DNA of 64,000 nucleotides. Source: CAWUIO01 sp963922455. GTDB taxonomy: Bacteria; Bacteroidota; Bacteroidia; Cytophagales; Microscillaceae. Below the pieces are notes generated by a model. That model had not been told where the DNA came from. It made no database searches and was given only the letters and a program-made list of their open reading frames with translations. Of the stretch, positions 8,240 to 15,643 are shown in pieces. A program made the position numbers and the translations under genes. The stretch is taken from contig CAWUIO010000006.1 of assembly GCA_963922455.1 (NCBI GenBank), positions 1-64,000 on the forward strand. Direction: 5' to 3'. Position 1 is the first letter of the stretch. Each line of letters opens with the position of its first letter.

Positions 8240-9355
8240 TTATTTAAAAGTGATATTTCCGTACTTGGAATTAATATTGACTTGGGCATTTCCCCCGTTC
8301 CCTACCGTTCCTTCGTAAGAAGCCGAAGTATGGGTTTTTATTTCCTTGCTTAAATTGCTGTTGTTCAAATAGTTTTTGAAGTTGGCAAAATTTACGTCTA
8401 CGTCAAAGCTAAAACTGGCACCCGGAGCAAAGCCAACCTCCGTTTTGGCAAATTGCCCTTCAATATCAATGCTTTCAAAGTTGCTAGATACCGATTTGAT
8501 GTTAAAAGGGCTATCATACTTCGTCGTGATATCCATACTTTTCTCGAGTGACCCAAGGTTAAATTTGGAGAAACTAGTGCGACCTTCCATACTGCCTACT
8601 TTATCAATCGTAAGAGAACCGTATTTATTGGCCAGCTGAATGCTTTGGGCTTCTTTGAGGGTCACATCCGAGAAGCTGGACGTTAGATTGATCGCTCCCG
8701 CCCTTTCCATATTCATAGAAGAATACGATACGACTACATCGCCTTGTTGGATAAAATCCAATTCTCCTTTACCAAAGCTAACTTTTACGTATTTCTTCTG
8801 GGCCCCTTCTACTCTTTGCAGTTTGAGGTTACCGTACCCTACTTGGACATCCAGCCTCCCCTTGTGGTTTCCTACGTAGGCATCGCCAAACTTATTACTA
8901 AGCGTTAAGGGCACATTTTCGGGCATAGAGATGGTATAGTTGATCTCAAACTCCTGGCTCTTTTTGTCCTTAACCTTAACCTTATCTTTTGAATTAAACA
9001 TGCTAACCCCATTAGACCAGCTGTTTTCTGCTTTTTCATCAATCTTGGTCACAAATTTCAAGTTATCCCCCCGGGTGATGTCTATTTGCACTCTTTCCAG
9101 GGTCTTAGCCACCGCCTCTGGGGTATTGGCTTTGGCGGTGATTACGGCCTCTACCAAGATTTCCCGGCTATTGTTGGTGTTGATGTGTACCTTTCCAAAT
9201 TTATTGGCAATGGTCAAGGTCGTATTGGCATTCACGGGGAAGCGGTCGCTCACTTTTCGCTCCCGTTCTAGCTTTTGAGCTTGCAGGGTATGAGCACTTA
9301 CTAGTAGGCAGATACCCCAAACTAAACCGATTTTAAATTGTATCCAAGGTTTCAT
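8240..9355 (-). CDS. Secreted DUF4097-like beta-repeat protein
   Basis: A signal peptide (IGLVWGICLLVSAHTLQAQ) is followed by about 340 residues of repeating beta-strand units with recurring F/YGxxxI/L words: NKFGKVHINT, NKFGDAYVGNH, GYGNLKLQR, NKYGSLTID and SKYGNITFK. This is the pattern of DUF4097/DUF2807-type putative adhesins, which fold as beta-solenoids in the periplasm or on the surface. The start overlaps the end of the anti-sigma gene by 23 nt, so it is the third gene of an ECF operon. By analogy with such operons it is probably expressed under the control of its own sigma/anti-sigma pair. Exact function is not known. Confidence 0.75.
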   Translation of the reverse strand: MKPWIQFKIGLVWGICLLVSAHTLQAQKLERERKVSDRFPVNANTTLTIANKFGKVHINTNNSREILVEAVITAKANTPEAVAKTLERVQIDITRGDNLKFVTKIDEKAENSWSNGVSMFNSKDKVKVKDKKSQEFEINYTISMPENVPLTLSNKFGDAYVGNHKGRLDVQVGYGNLKLQRVEGAQKKYVKVSFGKGELDFIQQGDVVVSYSSMNMERAGAINLTSSFSDVTLKEAQSIQLANKYGSLTIDKVGSMEGRTSFSKFNLGSLEKSMDITTKYDSPFNIKSVSSNFESIDIEGQFAKTEVGFAPGASFSFDVDVNFANFKNYLNNSNLSKEIKTHTSASYEGTVGNGGNAQVNINSKYGNITFK

Positions 9356-9947
9356 TTTCTTCGGTATTTTTTAATTCCTGAATTTGTTTTAATATTTCTA
9401 ATTGGCGATTTAGTATCTCGATTCGCATTTGCAGGTTTTGGATCATGGCTCCCATCACTTCCTCGTCTGGCATTTCAAAAAACTCGGCTTTGAGTTGGGT
9501 GTACATAGAATCCAATTCATCCATACCGATTTGAAAATCGGGTGGCAGGTCACTTATCTGGGAAGCAAATTGGGCAATTTCCTGTCTTTTTTGCTCAATC
9601 ACTAAGGTATAGTAGCTCTCCGCTTCGGCAAGTTCTGGGTTTACTTCGGCCAGGGGAACCGTATTTTCCTGGGCAGCCAATCCCCCCCCTTCATTCGTCT
9701 GGGAACCCTTCATTTGAAAGACCCCGTATACCCCCAGTAAGAGGAGAACGGCGGCGGCAATCCGCAAAGTAAAGGCCCGGCGAGGCTTCATCGGTATGAC
9801 TTTGGCTTCAGATTCGAGGCCAGCATCTTCGTCGGCCTCCAATTGATCGGCAATCTTCTCCCAAAGCCCGGCGGGCGTATCAAAGCGGTCTAATTCTCGC
9901 CGATTGTCCCGAATAAATTCTTCTAAGGCTTTTTCTGGCTTCTTCAT
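9333..9947 (-). CDS. Putative anti-sigma factor, single-pass membrane protein
   Basis: A 204-residue protein with a cytoplasmic N-terminal domain (about residues 1-55, containing PAGLWEKIADQL), one membrane helix (TLRIAAAVLLLLGVYGVF, about 60-77) and an extracytoplasmic alpha-helical part with a coiled-coil end (QMRIEILNRQLEILKQIQEL). This architecture, and its place one nucleotide after an ECF sigma gene, are those of a membrane anti-sigma factor that holds the sigma factor until an envelope signal arrives. No zinc-binding HxxxCxxC motif is visible, so it is not a classical ZAS protein. Its 3' end overlaps the DUF4097-like gene. Confidence 0.7.
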   Translation of the reverse strand: MKKPEKALEEFIRDNRRELDRFDTPAGLWEKIADQLEADEDAGLESEAKVIPMKPRRAFTLRIAAAVLLLLGVYGVFQMKGSQTNEGGGLAAQENTVPLAEVNPELAEAESYYTLVIEQKRQEIAQFASQISDLPPDFQIGMDELDSMYTQLKAEFFEMPDEEVMGAMIQNLQMRIEILNRQLEILKQIQELKNTEENETLDTI

Positions 9948-9948
9948 G

Positions 9949-10509
9949 TCAAGATAAATTGATCATTTTAACTAATTTCTTTTTGGCCCGGTTGAATTGC
10001 GATTTGGAAGTAGACTCGCTAATTCCCATAATTTCGGAGATTTCGCGGTGGTCATAGCCTTCCAGCAAGTATAAGGTCAGTACCGTACGGAAGCCATCGG
10101 GCAAATTTTGTATCGCTTCGTGTACTTGTTCTACTTGCATTTGGATTCCGTCGTCGCTGCCTGGACCCTCGTTGGAGTCATCTCGGAAATCCATTTCATC
10201 TACGGAGACCAAGGGTAATCGTTTTTTCTTTACGTGATTAATCGCTCGATTGATCACGATCCGTTTGAGCCAGGCTCCAAAAGTGGCTTCCCCTTTAAAG
10301 GTGTGCAGCTTTCGGAAGGCGTCAATAAAGGCCTCTTGCAGTACATCTTCGGCATCGTCGGCATTGTTGGTAATCCGCATGCAGATATTGTACATCGCCC
10401 GGGAATACAGCTTATATATTTTATATTGCGCTTTCCGGTCTCCCTGTTTACAGGCCTCTACCAGCTCCTGGTTAATGTCTTTGTATGGTGTAGTCAAAAC
10501 TCTAAACAT
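9949..10509 (-). CDS. ECF RNA polymerase sigma factor (sigma-70 family)
   Basis: Region 2 is visible as YSRAMYNICMRITNNADDAE followed by DVLQEAFIDAFRKLHTFKG (core binding and -10 recognition). Region 4 is LYLLEGYDHREISEIMGISE followed by STSKSQFNRAKKKL (helix-turn-helix, -35 recognition). It is of normal ECF length. The frame reaches a TTG at 10536, but the ATG at 10509 (MFRVLTTPYKDI) is the more likely start and gives 187 residues. It heads an operon with the anti-sigma and DUF4097-like genes (gap 1 nt, then overlap), a common autoregulated envelope-stress arrangement in Bacteroidota. Confidence 0.9.
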   Translation of the reverse strand: MFRVLTTPYKDINQELVEACKQGDRKAQYKIYKLYSRAMYNICMRITNNADDAEDVLQEAFIDAFRKLHTFKGEATFGAWLKRIVINRAINHVKKKRLPLVSVDEMDFRDDSNEGPGSDDGIQMQVEQVHEAIQNLPDGFRTVLTLYLLEGYDHREISEIMGISESTSKSQFNRAKKKLVKMINLS

Positions 10510-10640
10510 TTTCGCGCGCTTTCCGGTGTTTCCCAATTGCTTTCAGTGGAATGACCGAGGGAAAACGCCATGGTTGCATATGGTTAAAAAATAAATTAAA
10601 AAATTCTTGGTCGCAATCCCACACCCTAGGAAAAGACTTT

Positions 10641-10771
10641 GGGGCTGCCCCCGGCGATTTCCGAATCTTTCGGATAGCCAGGCCAGTGCCGCCGGGGTCG
10701 GGCTTTCGCTACTCGCTGCCTTTCCCCGCAAGGCCTACACGAGCTCAAACAGGCCGCTCTATCCCTCAGCC
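10641..10771 (-). repeat. Structured intergenic element, copy 2 (covariant ends)
   Basis: Read on the minus strand it begins GGCTGAGGGATAGAGCGG and ends GGCAGCCCC, so the terminal helix is GGCTG/CAGCC instead of GGCTT/AAGCC: both sides changed together. The 3' hairpin stem is CCCCGGCG/CGCCGGGG. A pyrimidine-rich tract on its 5' side (plus-strand 10772-10840, purine-rich) contains the AGAGAGCAGAGAAG words shared with other copies. It lies in the 430-nt gap between the ECF gene and the alcohol dehydrogenase remnant; nothing else is seen there. Confidence 0.93.
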
Positions 10772-10939
10772 GATGGGGAAGAGAGAGCAGAGAAGCGGGA
10801 GGAGAGATTTTGGAGGGAGGAGCCGGAAAGGGATTGCTAAGACCATGTGGGAAAATAATACCCCACCGCCGCGAGGCCCTTATCTCGTCAATGCAAAAGA
10901 TAGCTATATTTGCCTAGATAGTCTAGGATAAACCAAATC

Positions 10940-11571
10940 TTGAAGCAGCTCACCTACCTAAAACCCAATCTCTTAAAATGGGAGGAGGTTCCAGAACCAA
11001 TCCTTACTAAGGAAAATGATGCCTCAGTAAGTCCCTTTCTGGTGGCTAGGTGTGATATAGATGCTGCATTTTTGAGAAGTGACATCTTCAAAAGGATCTC
11101 CATAGGTAGGTTTCTGGGCTTAGTAGGTACATCCCTATCCGATTTTGCCCGAAAAGATTTTTTAAAGGGCCCTTTTCCCTTTGGCCACGAATGCGTGGCC
11201 GAAATTGTTGCCTTAGAAAAAGGCGTGAGAAATTTTAAACTCCGGCAAAAAGTAATCATCCCCTTTCAAATTTCCTGCGGTGTATGCCCTATTTGTGAAT
11301 CGGGACTAAGCAGCCCATGCCAAGAAACGGGCAGCTTCAATATGTATAGCGGCATTGGAAAACACGTGTCCCAAGGGGGCACCCTCTCCGATATTTTGAA
11401 AGTACCCTACGCCAATAAGATGCTCATTCCTGCCCCCATGACCTGAACCTTCAGGGCTTAGCCAGTGCCAGTGATAATTTACCCGATGCTTGGTACCGGG
11501 TGGCCCCTCATCTACTCCATTCTACAAATAAGTCAGTACTAATAAAGAAGTCATGCAATTGTGTGATATGA
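10940..11571 (+). pseudogene. Zinc-dependent alcohol dehydrogenase, frameshifted and truncated
   Basis: The first frame (TTG start at 10940, stop at 11446) has the GroES-like half of a medium-chain dehydrogenase: the catalytic zinc motif GHECVAEIVALEKGV and the structural zinc Cys cluster SCGVCPICESGLSSPC. At about 11443 the homology moves to another frame, which continues LQGLASASDNLPDAWYRVAP, the family's normal sequence at this point. It dies in noise before a stop at 11571. The Rossmann NAD-binding half and the rest (about 200 residues) are missing. The gene is therefore both frameshifted and cut off, and its end abuts the CRISPR remnant. Confidence 0.85.
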
Positions 11572-11576
11572 AATTT

Positions 11577-11687
11577 GTTTCAATCCTTGTTTTGGTGGAA
11601 TAGGCTCGTGAATTTCGGACAAGCAAGCAATACTCGTCATCAGGATGGAGTTTCAATCCTTGTTTTGGTGGAATAGGCTCGTGAATT
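11577..11687. CRISPR. Minimal CRISPR remnant: two repeats, one spacer
   Basis: Two identical 38-nt repeats (11577-11614 and 11650-11687), starting GTTTCAATCCTTG and ending GGCTCGTGAATT, enclose a 35-nt non-repetitive spacer (11615-11649). The GTTTCAATCC start and the sizes are typical of CRISPR repeats. No cas gene is present anywhere in the window and no leader is evident. The sequence after the second repeat may be a further spacer whose closing repeat is lost. It looks like a decayed or displaced array end that abuts the truncated dehydrogenase gene. Confidence 0.75.
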
Positions 11688-11831
11688 CGGGCTCTCCCTC
11701 GATGGCTACTTCTTCGCTACCTATGACACTACTTGTAATTTTCTGATTTTCAGCACTTTAAAAAAACACGAATTCAAGATTAATTACCAGTTTGAAATGT
11801 CATTGCAAAGACTTGTGCGCCTGCGCATACC

Positions 11832-11960
11832 CCTTTAGGGATAGAGCGGCCTGTTTGAGCTCGTGGGGGCTTGTGCGTCATGGCAGCGAGTAGCGATAGC
11901 CCGGCCCGCGCAGGCACATAGGTTCACGGGATACCCCTTGATCTTGCGCGGGCAAGCCCC
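11832..11960 (+). repeat. Structured intergenic element, copy 3
   Basis: The core GATAGAGCGGCCTGTTTGAG and GCAGCGAGTAGCGATAGCCC are kept, and the 3' hairpin stem is GCCCGCGCA/TGCGCGGGC, ending CAAGCCCC. The 5' end reads CCTTTAGGG and no longer pairs well with the 3' end, so this copy is partly degenerate. It separates the CRISPR remnant from the broken cupin gene. Confidence 0.88.
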
Positions 11961-12038
11961 TCTTTTTATTTTTTTTTACAATTCACAAAGGACTGATTCG
12001 GAAAGATTTCTTATTTTTAAGAAAGAATATCCTATTCC

Positions 12039-12797
12039 TTGAAGCGACGAAAATTTACCCATACCCTCCTCCAAAGTATTAGCTCTTATGCCCTGCTAGA
12101 CAGTCTTTTTCTGCACCAAGCTTGGGGGAAAGCCCTGGATCCTTTGGCCAAGCATTGGGCGGTGGCCCTGCACGAATATTGCCAGGATTTGAAGACGCAA
12201 TCTATTTCATTGCCGGAGTGGCAAGCCCAGGTAGAAGGCTTGTACCGGCAAGTAAATATGGCCGATATCTTGAAGTTTATAGATTTTGACCGCTTACAAA
12301 AGGGGTTTAGCTATCCCGATTTGGGCGTGGCTACCCGCTAAGTGGTTTTCCCGAAGCTCCAGGGCCTCCCTCCCCAAACGGCTTTTTTTAAGAAGATTTT
12401 TGGCATGCAAAAAAACCGGGCGATCATCCCCCACGGGCACAGCCATATGGTCTCGGCCCATTTGATTTTGAAGGGCACCATGCACTTGCGCGATTATGAC
12501 CGCCTGGCCATGGAAGACCAGCATATGATTATCCGGCCTACAGTAGATAAAATGATGCGCCCCGGCTCGGCCTCTTCTATTTCGGATGATAAAAACAATG
12601 TTCATTGGTTTATTGCCAGCTCCCCCACGGCCTTTACATTTGATGTGATTATGACCGACCTCCAAGAAAAGCCTTATGACATCCATAACTTAGATATCGA
12701 GAAGAAGGAAAAACGGGGCGATGGCACCTTGAGGGTACCCTTGATGGATGTAAAAGCTGCCCTAGCCAAGTATGGTAAAGAAAGTCATCACGACTAG
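12039..12797 (+). pseudogene. Cupin-fold protein gene interrupted by one in-frame stop
   Basis: Two frames (12039-12341 and 12342-12797) are contiguous and in the same phase, separated only by TAA at 12339-12341 (ATR-stop-VVFPKLQG). Read through, the protein is about 252 residues. It has an N-terminal MKRRKFTHTLLQ segment resembling a twin-arginine leader, a helical domain, and a cupin core IIPHGHSHMVSAHLILKGTM, in which the two histidines could bind a metal. The second half would otherwise need GTG at 12342. Either the gene is dead through one nonsense change, or the stop is read through, or it is a sequencing error. The substrate is unknown. Confidence 0.7.
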
Positions 12798-12850
12798 GTA
12801 AGCCCGTCTTTGCTGAGGATAAATGCCCAAAAGCCCCTATTTTTGCGGCT

Positions 12851-13395
12851 ATGGATGGAAAAAAAGTCTTTTTGCGGGAGCTGAACATACCGACCCAGCT
12901 GTTTCGGCAAGGGATTATCGCACTTATTCTGGGGACTTTTTTGGCTTTTATCCTAATCACCCTTCACCCTCGGGATACGTACACCTCTGATATACCCTAT
13001 AAAAATCTCAAACTGGCCGCTTCAAAAACCCCTCCCCTACTTTTAGAAATCAAAGGACAAAATAAACCGGATGTGTTATGCATAAGGCTTGAACAATTCC
13101 TTATGGCTCAATCCCAACAAAACTATACGGAGATCGACCATTGGGACGGATCGGGAAGCCTCCAAAAGCCCCGGCCCCGCCTTTCCCTTAAGTCAACTTA
13201 AAAAGCAAATCCCCGGGATCTGGCAAGTCCACCGCTCCTATCTGATAAGCCCTTTGCATTTGGACAAGGTGGAGGGGAATGCCTGCAAGCGAATTATTCG
13301 CCTAAAAGGGCTGGAAGAAGAGATCTCACTTTCACCTGGGTACTTGGGTAGGCAGTCCGACGGCAGGCGCTATGTTGAGTGGCAAGTTTTTTCCC
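12851..13395 (+). pseudogene. LytTR DNA-binding regulator, frameshifted
   Basis: The first frame has a membrane helix (GIIALILGTFLAFILITL, about residues 24-41) and the start of a LytTR domain (DVLCIRLEQFLMAQSQQNYTEI). At about 13155-13165 the homology moves by one frame to LKKQIPGIWQVHRSYLISPL, which contains the family's VHRSYL motif, and on to ISLSPGYLGRQ. A membrane helix followed by LytTR is a known regulator layout. One frameshift plus an abrupt join to an unrelated protease fragment at about 13396 mark it as a pseudogene. Confidence 0.75.
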
Positions 13396-13542
13396 CTAAG
13401 CGAGGAGTTAGGTTTGTTTCTCCCCGCAGCCGATTACTTTACGGCCCACGGCAAGCGCATTGATAAAGTGGGAGTTCATCCCGATTATGAAGTAGAACCT
13501 GCCCAAGCTTTAGAATACGTTTTGGAAAAGCTAATTCCTTAA
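13396..13542 (+). pseudogene. C-terminal fragment of an S41-family (Ctp) peptidase
   Basis: A 48-residue open stretch ending in TAA reads LGLFLPAADYFTAHGKRIDK and then VGVHPDYEVEPAQALEYVLE. This is the end of the catalytic domain of carboxy-terminal processing proteases (typically IPxADYFTPSGxxIDxxGVxPD). There is no start codon and the upstream sequence is LytTR remnant in another frame. It is therefore a fragment joined by deletion or rearrangement, not a gene. Confidence 0.75.
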
Positions 13543-13553
13543 TGGAAACAAGT

Positions 13554-13664
13554 GGGGCTTCCCCCGCTCCCCCCAAAGCGGGGGAGCGGGGTCGGGCTCT
13601 CGCTACTCGCTGCCTTTCCCCCCAGGCCCCTACGAGCTCAAACAGGCCGCTCCATCCCTAAGCC
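13554..13664 (-). repeat. Structured intergenic element, copy 4 (short, covariant hairpin)
   Basis: At 111 nt this is the shortest copy because the 3' hairpin loop is only 6 nt. Its stem is a perfect 12-bp helix, CCCCGCTCCCCC/GGGGGAGCGGGG, unlike the usual CCCGCGC stem. Terminal GGCTT/AAGCC pairing and the core (GCAGCGAGTAGCGAGAGCCC) are retained. It directly follows the S41 fragment. Confidence 0.93.
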
Positions 13665-13778
13665 ATCAGAAAGCCAAAATCTTCATAATAATCTACCTCA
13701 GGTTCTTTATGTCCATGGTTTTACTTAATTTTAGTAAAGATTATCTCTATTTTTCTTTTAGCTGGTAAGACTTTAAGG

Positions 13779-14603
13779 ATGATTTTTGAAAAGCTAGCAC
13801 ATAAGGCATTTGGGTTTAGTTTTGCGTATTTATTCCTATTGGTAGAACATACGGCCCTGATCGCCCAAGCCAAAACCCCGAGCATGATTTTGGGCGAGCC
13901 CAGGCCCGAAGAAATGGTGTATACGTCCCTATCAGAAGCCCAGTCGAAAGGGATGGAGGTTTACAAGCTGCGCCTCGATTATCAAAGCAATGCCCCCTTG
14001 GCAGAGGTTGCCTGGGAACGCTTTCGTAATTTGCGCAGCCTTTCCTTGCGTCACTGTCGTTTGAGCTCCCTCCCCCTCTCCATGGGACAGTTGCCTCGAT
14101 TGGAAGTACTCAACCTGGGCAGCAACCCTGAGCTAGACGGGGTGGCTTTGCTGGAAGTACTCCGCCACCTGCCCCAACTCCGCCACTTGATTGTAGACTC
14201 TTGTGCTTTGCGCTACTTACCCGAAACAATTAGCCGGCTCTTGCCGCTCCGAGAGCTCAATGTCCACGGTAATCGCTTGTACGAATTGCCCGCGAGCCTA
14301 TGGGAGATGCCCCACTTACAAAACTTGGATGCTTCGGGCAATTTGATCCAAAATCTACGCTTGCCTGGTGAAGTTCAGGCTCCACTCCGCCGGGTGGAGC
14401 TTTCCGTGAACTTGCTCGATGGTATCCCGGGGGCCCTTTTGGCTTGTCCAAGCTTGGAAAAGCTGTACCTGGATTATACAAATATTCGGGAGCTGGGAGA
14501 TTCGGTACCCGCTCGGGACAGGCCCCTCCAAGTGTTTCTTCGGGGAAATGATCTGCGGGGTACATTCCCCCCATCGGCTAGCGTAATTTGGCAGGTGGAG
14601 TGA
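13779..14603 (+). CDS. Secreted leucine-rich-repeat protein
   Basis: This 274-residue protein has a hydrophobic N-terminal signal (FGFSFAYLFLLVEHTALIAQ). Leucine-rich repeats start near residue 88: LRSLSLRHCRLSSLPLSMGQ, LEVLNLGSNPEL, LRELNVHGNRLYELPASLWE, LQNLDASGNLIQNL and LEKLYLDYTNIREL. The LxxLxLxxNxLxxLP pattern is that of the LRR class common in Bacteroidota surface or periplasmic proteins, which bind other proteins. No anchor or type IX sorting domain is evident at the C-terminus. It is flanked on both sides by copies of the structured element and appears to be monocistronic. Confidence 0.8.
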   Translation: MIFEKLAHKAFGFSFAYLFLLVEHTALIAQAKTPSMILGEPRPEEMVYTSLSEAQSKGMEVYKLRLDYQSNAPLAEVAWERFRNLRSLSLRHCRLSSLPLSMGQLPRLEVLNLGSNPELDGVALLEVLRHLPQLRHLIVDSCALRYLPETISRLLPLRELNVHGNRLYELPASLWEMPHLQNLDASGNLIQNLRLPGEVQAPLRRVELSVNLLDGIPGALLACPSLEKLYLDYTNIRELGDSVPARDRPLQVFLRGNDLRGTFPPSASVIWQVE

Positions 14604-14678
14604 GAATTTCACAGGAAGGTTTTTAGGTCTTTTTTTTCCAAGATGCTTCAAGATTTGAAAAAAACCTGCTGAATTCAA

Positions 14679-14809
14679 GGCTTAGGGATGGAACGGCATG
14701 TTTGAGCTCGTGTAGGCCCGGCGGGGAAAGGCAGCGAGTAGTGAGAGCCCGACCCGCGCGGACAGATTTTTTCTATGAAAAACTTTTGGGAATCGCGCGG
14801 GGAAGCCCC
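14679..14809 (+). repeat. Structured intergenic element, copy 5
   Basis: Terminal helix GGCTT/AAGCC, hairpin stem CCGCGCG/CGCGCGG with a 36-nt loop, core GCAGCGAGTAGTGAGAGCCC. It fills most of the 349-nt gap between the LRR gene and the DtxR-type regulator; the remaining bases show nothing clear. Confidence 0.94.
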
Positions 14810-14952
14810 TGATTATTTTTCTAAAATATAGCCGCCGAGCCTATCATAGCCACCCAACATGGGGCCGTCCTTCCTCTAGAATGTCTGGGGCAAGCCCTAT
14901 ATTTTCTGGCAAAATGCTTATTTTTACCCTTATTATTCCGTTGAAATTCTCC

Positions 14953-15618
14953 ATGAAACTCAGCTTAACTGAAGAAGATTACCTGAAAGTGATCTACTAT
15001 CTTTCAGACCCAAATTTGGACAAAGGCATCAGCACCAGTGAAATCGCCAAGAAAATTGACTTAAGTGCCGCTTCGGTGAGCGATATGATCAAAAAGCTGT
15101 CGCTGAAAGGCATGATTAATTATGTAAAGTACCAAGGGGTCACCCTCACCGAGGCTGGGAGGGAGCAAGCCATTCATTTGATCCGCAAACACCGGCTCTG
15201 GGAGACTTTTTTGGTGGAAAAATTAAAATTTTCTTGGGACGAAGTGCACGATATCGCGGAGCAATTAGAACACATCCACTCCCACAAGCTCACCCAACGC
15301 CTGGATGAATTTTTAGACTACCCCGAGTATGACCCCCACGGAGACCCCATCCCCAATGAAAAGGGAGAAATTGTCAAACGAAAGCGGGTGAGTTTGAAAA
15401 ACTCCCCTTTGAACCAGTCGCTCAAGGTGATTGCCGTAGAAGAAAATTCTCCCCTCTTCTTGAAACATCTGAGCAAACTACGAGTGAATATCGGGACCCA
15501 AATCCAGGTTTTAGAAAAGATTGAGTACGATGAGTCTTTGGAAATTCAGATAGACCAAGAGCGGGTGCTGATGGTTTCCAAAGATGTCGCCGAAAATATT
15601 TACGTAAGCAAGATTTAA
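14953..15618 (+). CDS. DtxR/MntR-family metal-dependent repressor
   Basis: An N-terminal winged helix (MKLSLTEEDYLKVIYYLSD; STSEIAKKIDLSAASVSDMI, recognition helix about residues 25-50) is followed by the metal-binding dimerisation domain (HRLWETFLVEKLKFSWDEVH; AEQLEHIHSHKLTQRLDEFL) and a C-terminal FeoA/SH3-like part (LSKLRVNIGTQIQVLEKI). Such proteins sense Fe(II) or Mn(II) and repress uptake genes. The frame is open to 14881, but the family begins with MKLSxxEEDYLK, so ATG 14953 (221 residues) is chosen. No metal transporter is adjacent, so targets are unknown. mnmE follows after 25 nt. Confidence 0.9.
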   Translation: MKLSLTEEDYLKVIYYLSDPNLDKGISTSEIAKKIDLSAASVSDMIKKLSLKGMINYVKYQGVTLTEAGREQAIHLIRKHRLWETFLVEKLKFSWDEVHDIAEQLEHIHSHKLTQRLDEFLDYPEYDPHGDPIPNEKGEIVKRKRVSLKNSPLNQSLKVIAVEENSPLFLKHLSKLRVNIGTQIQVLEKIEYDESLEIQIDQERVLMVSKDVAENIYVSKI

Positions 15619-15643
15619 ATATAGCCCTCCGGGAAAATCCGCT

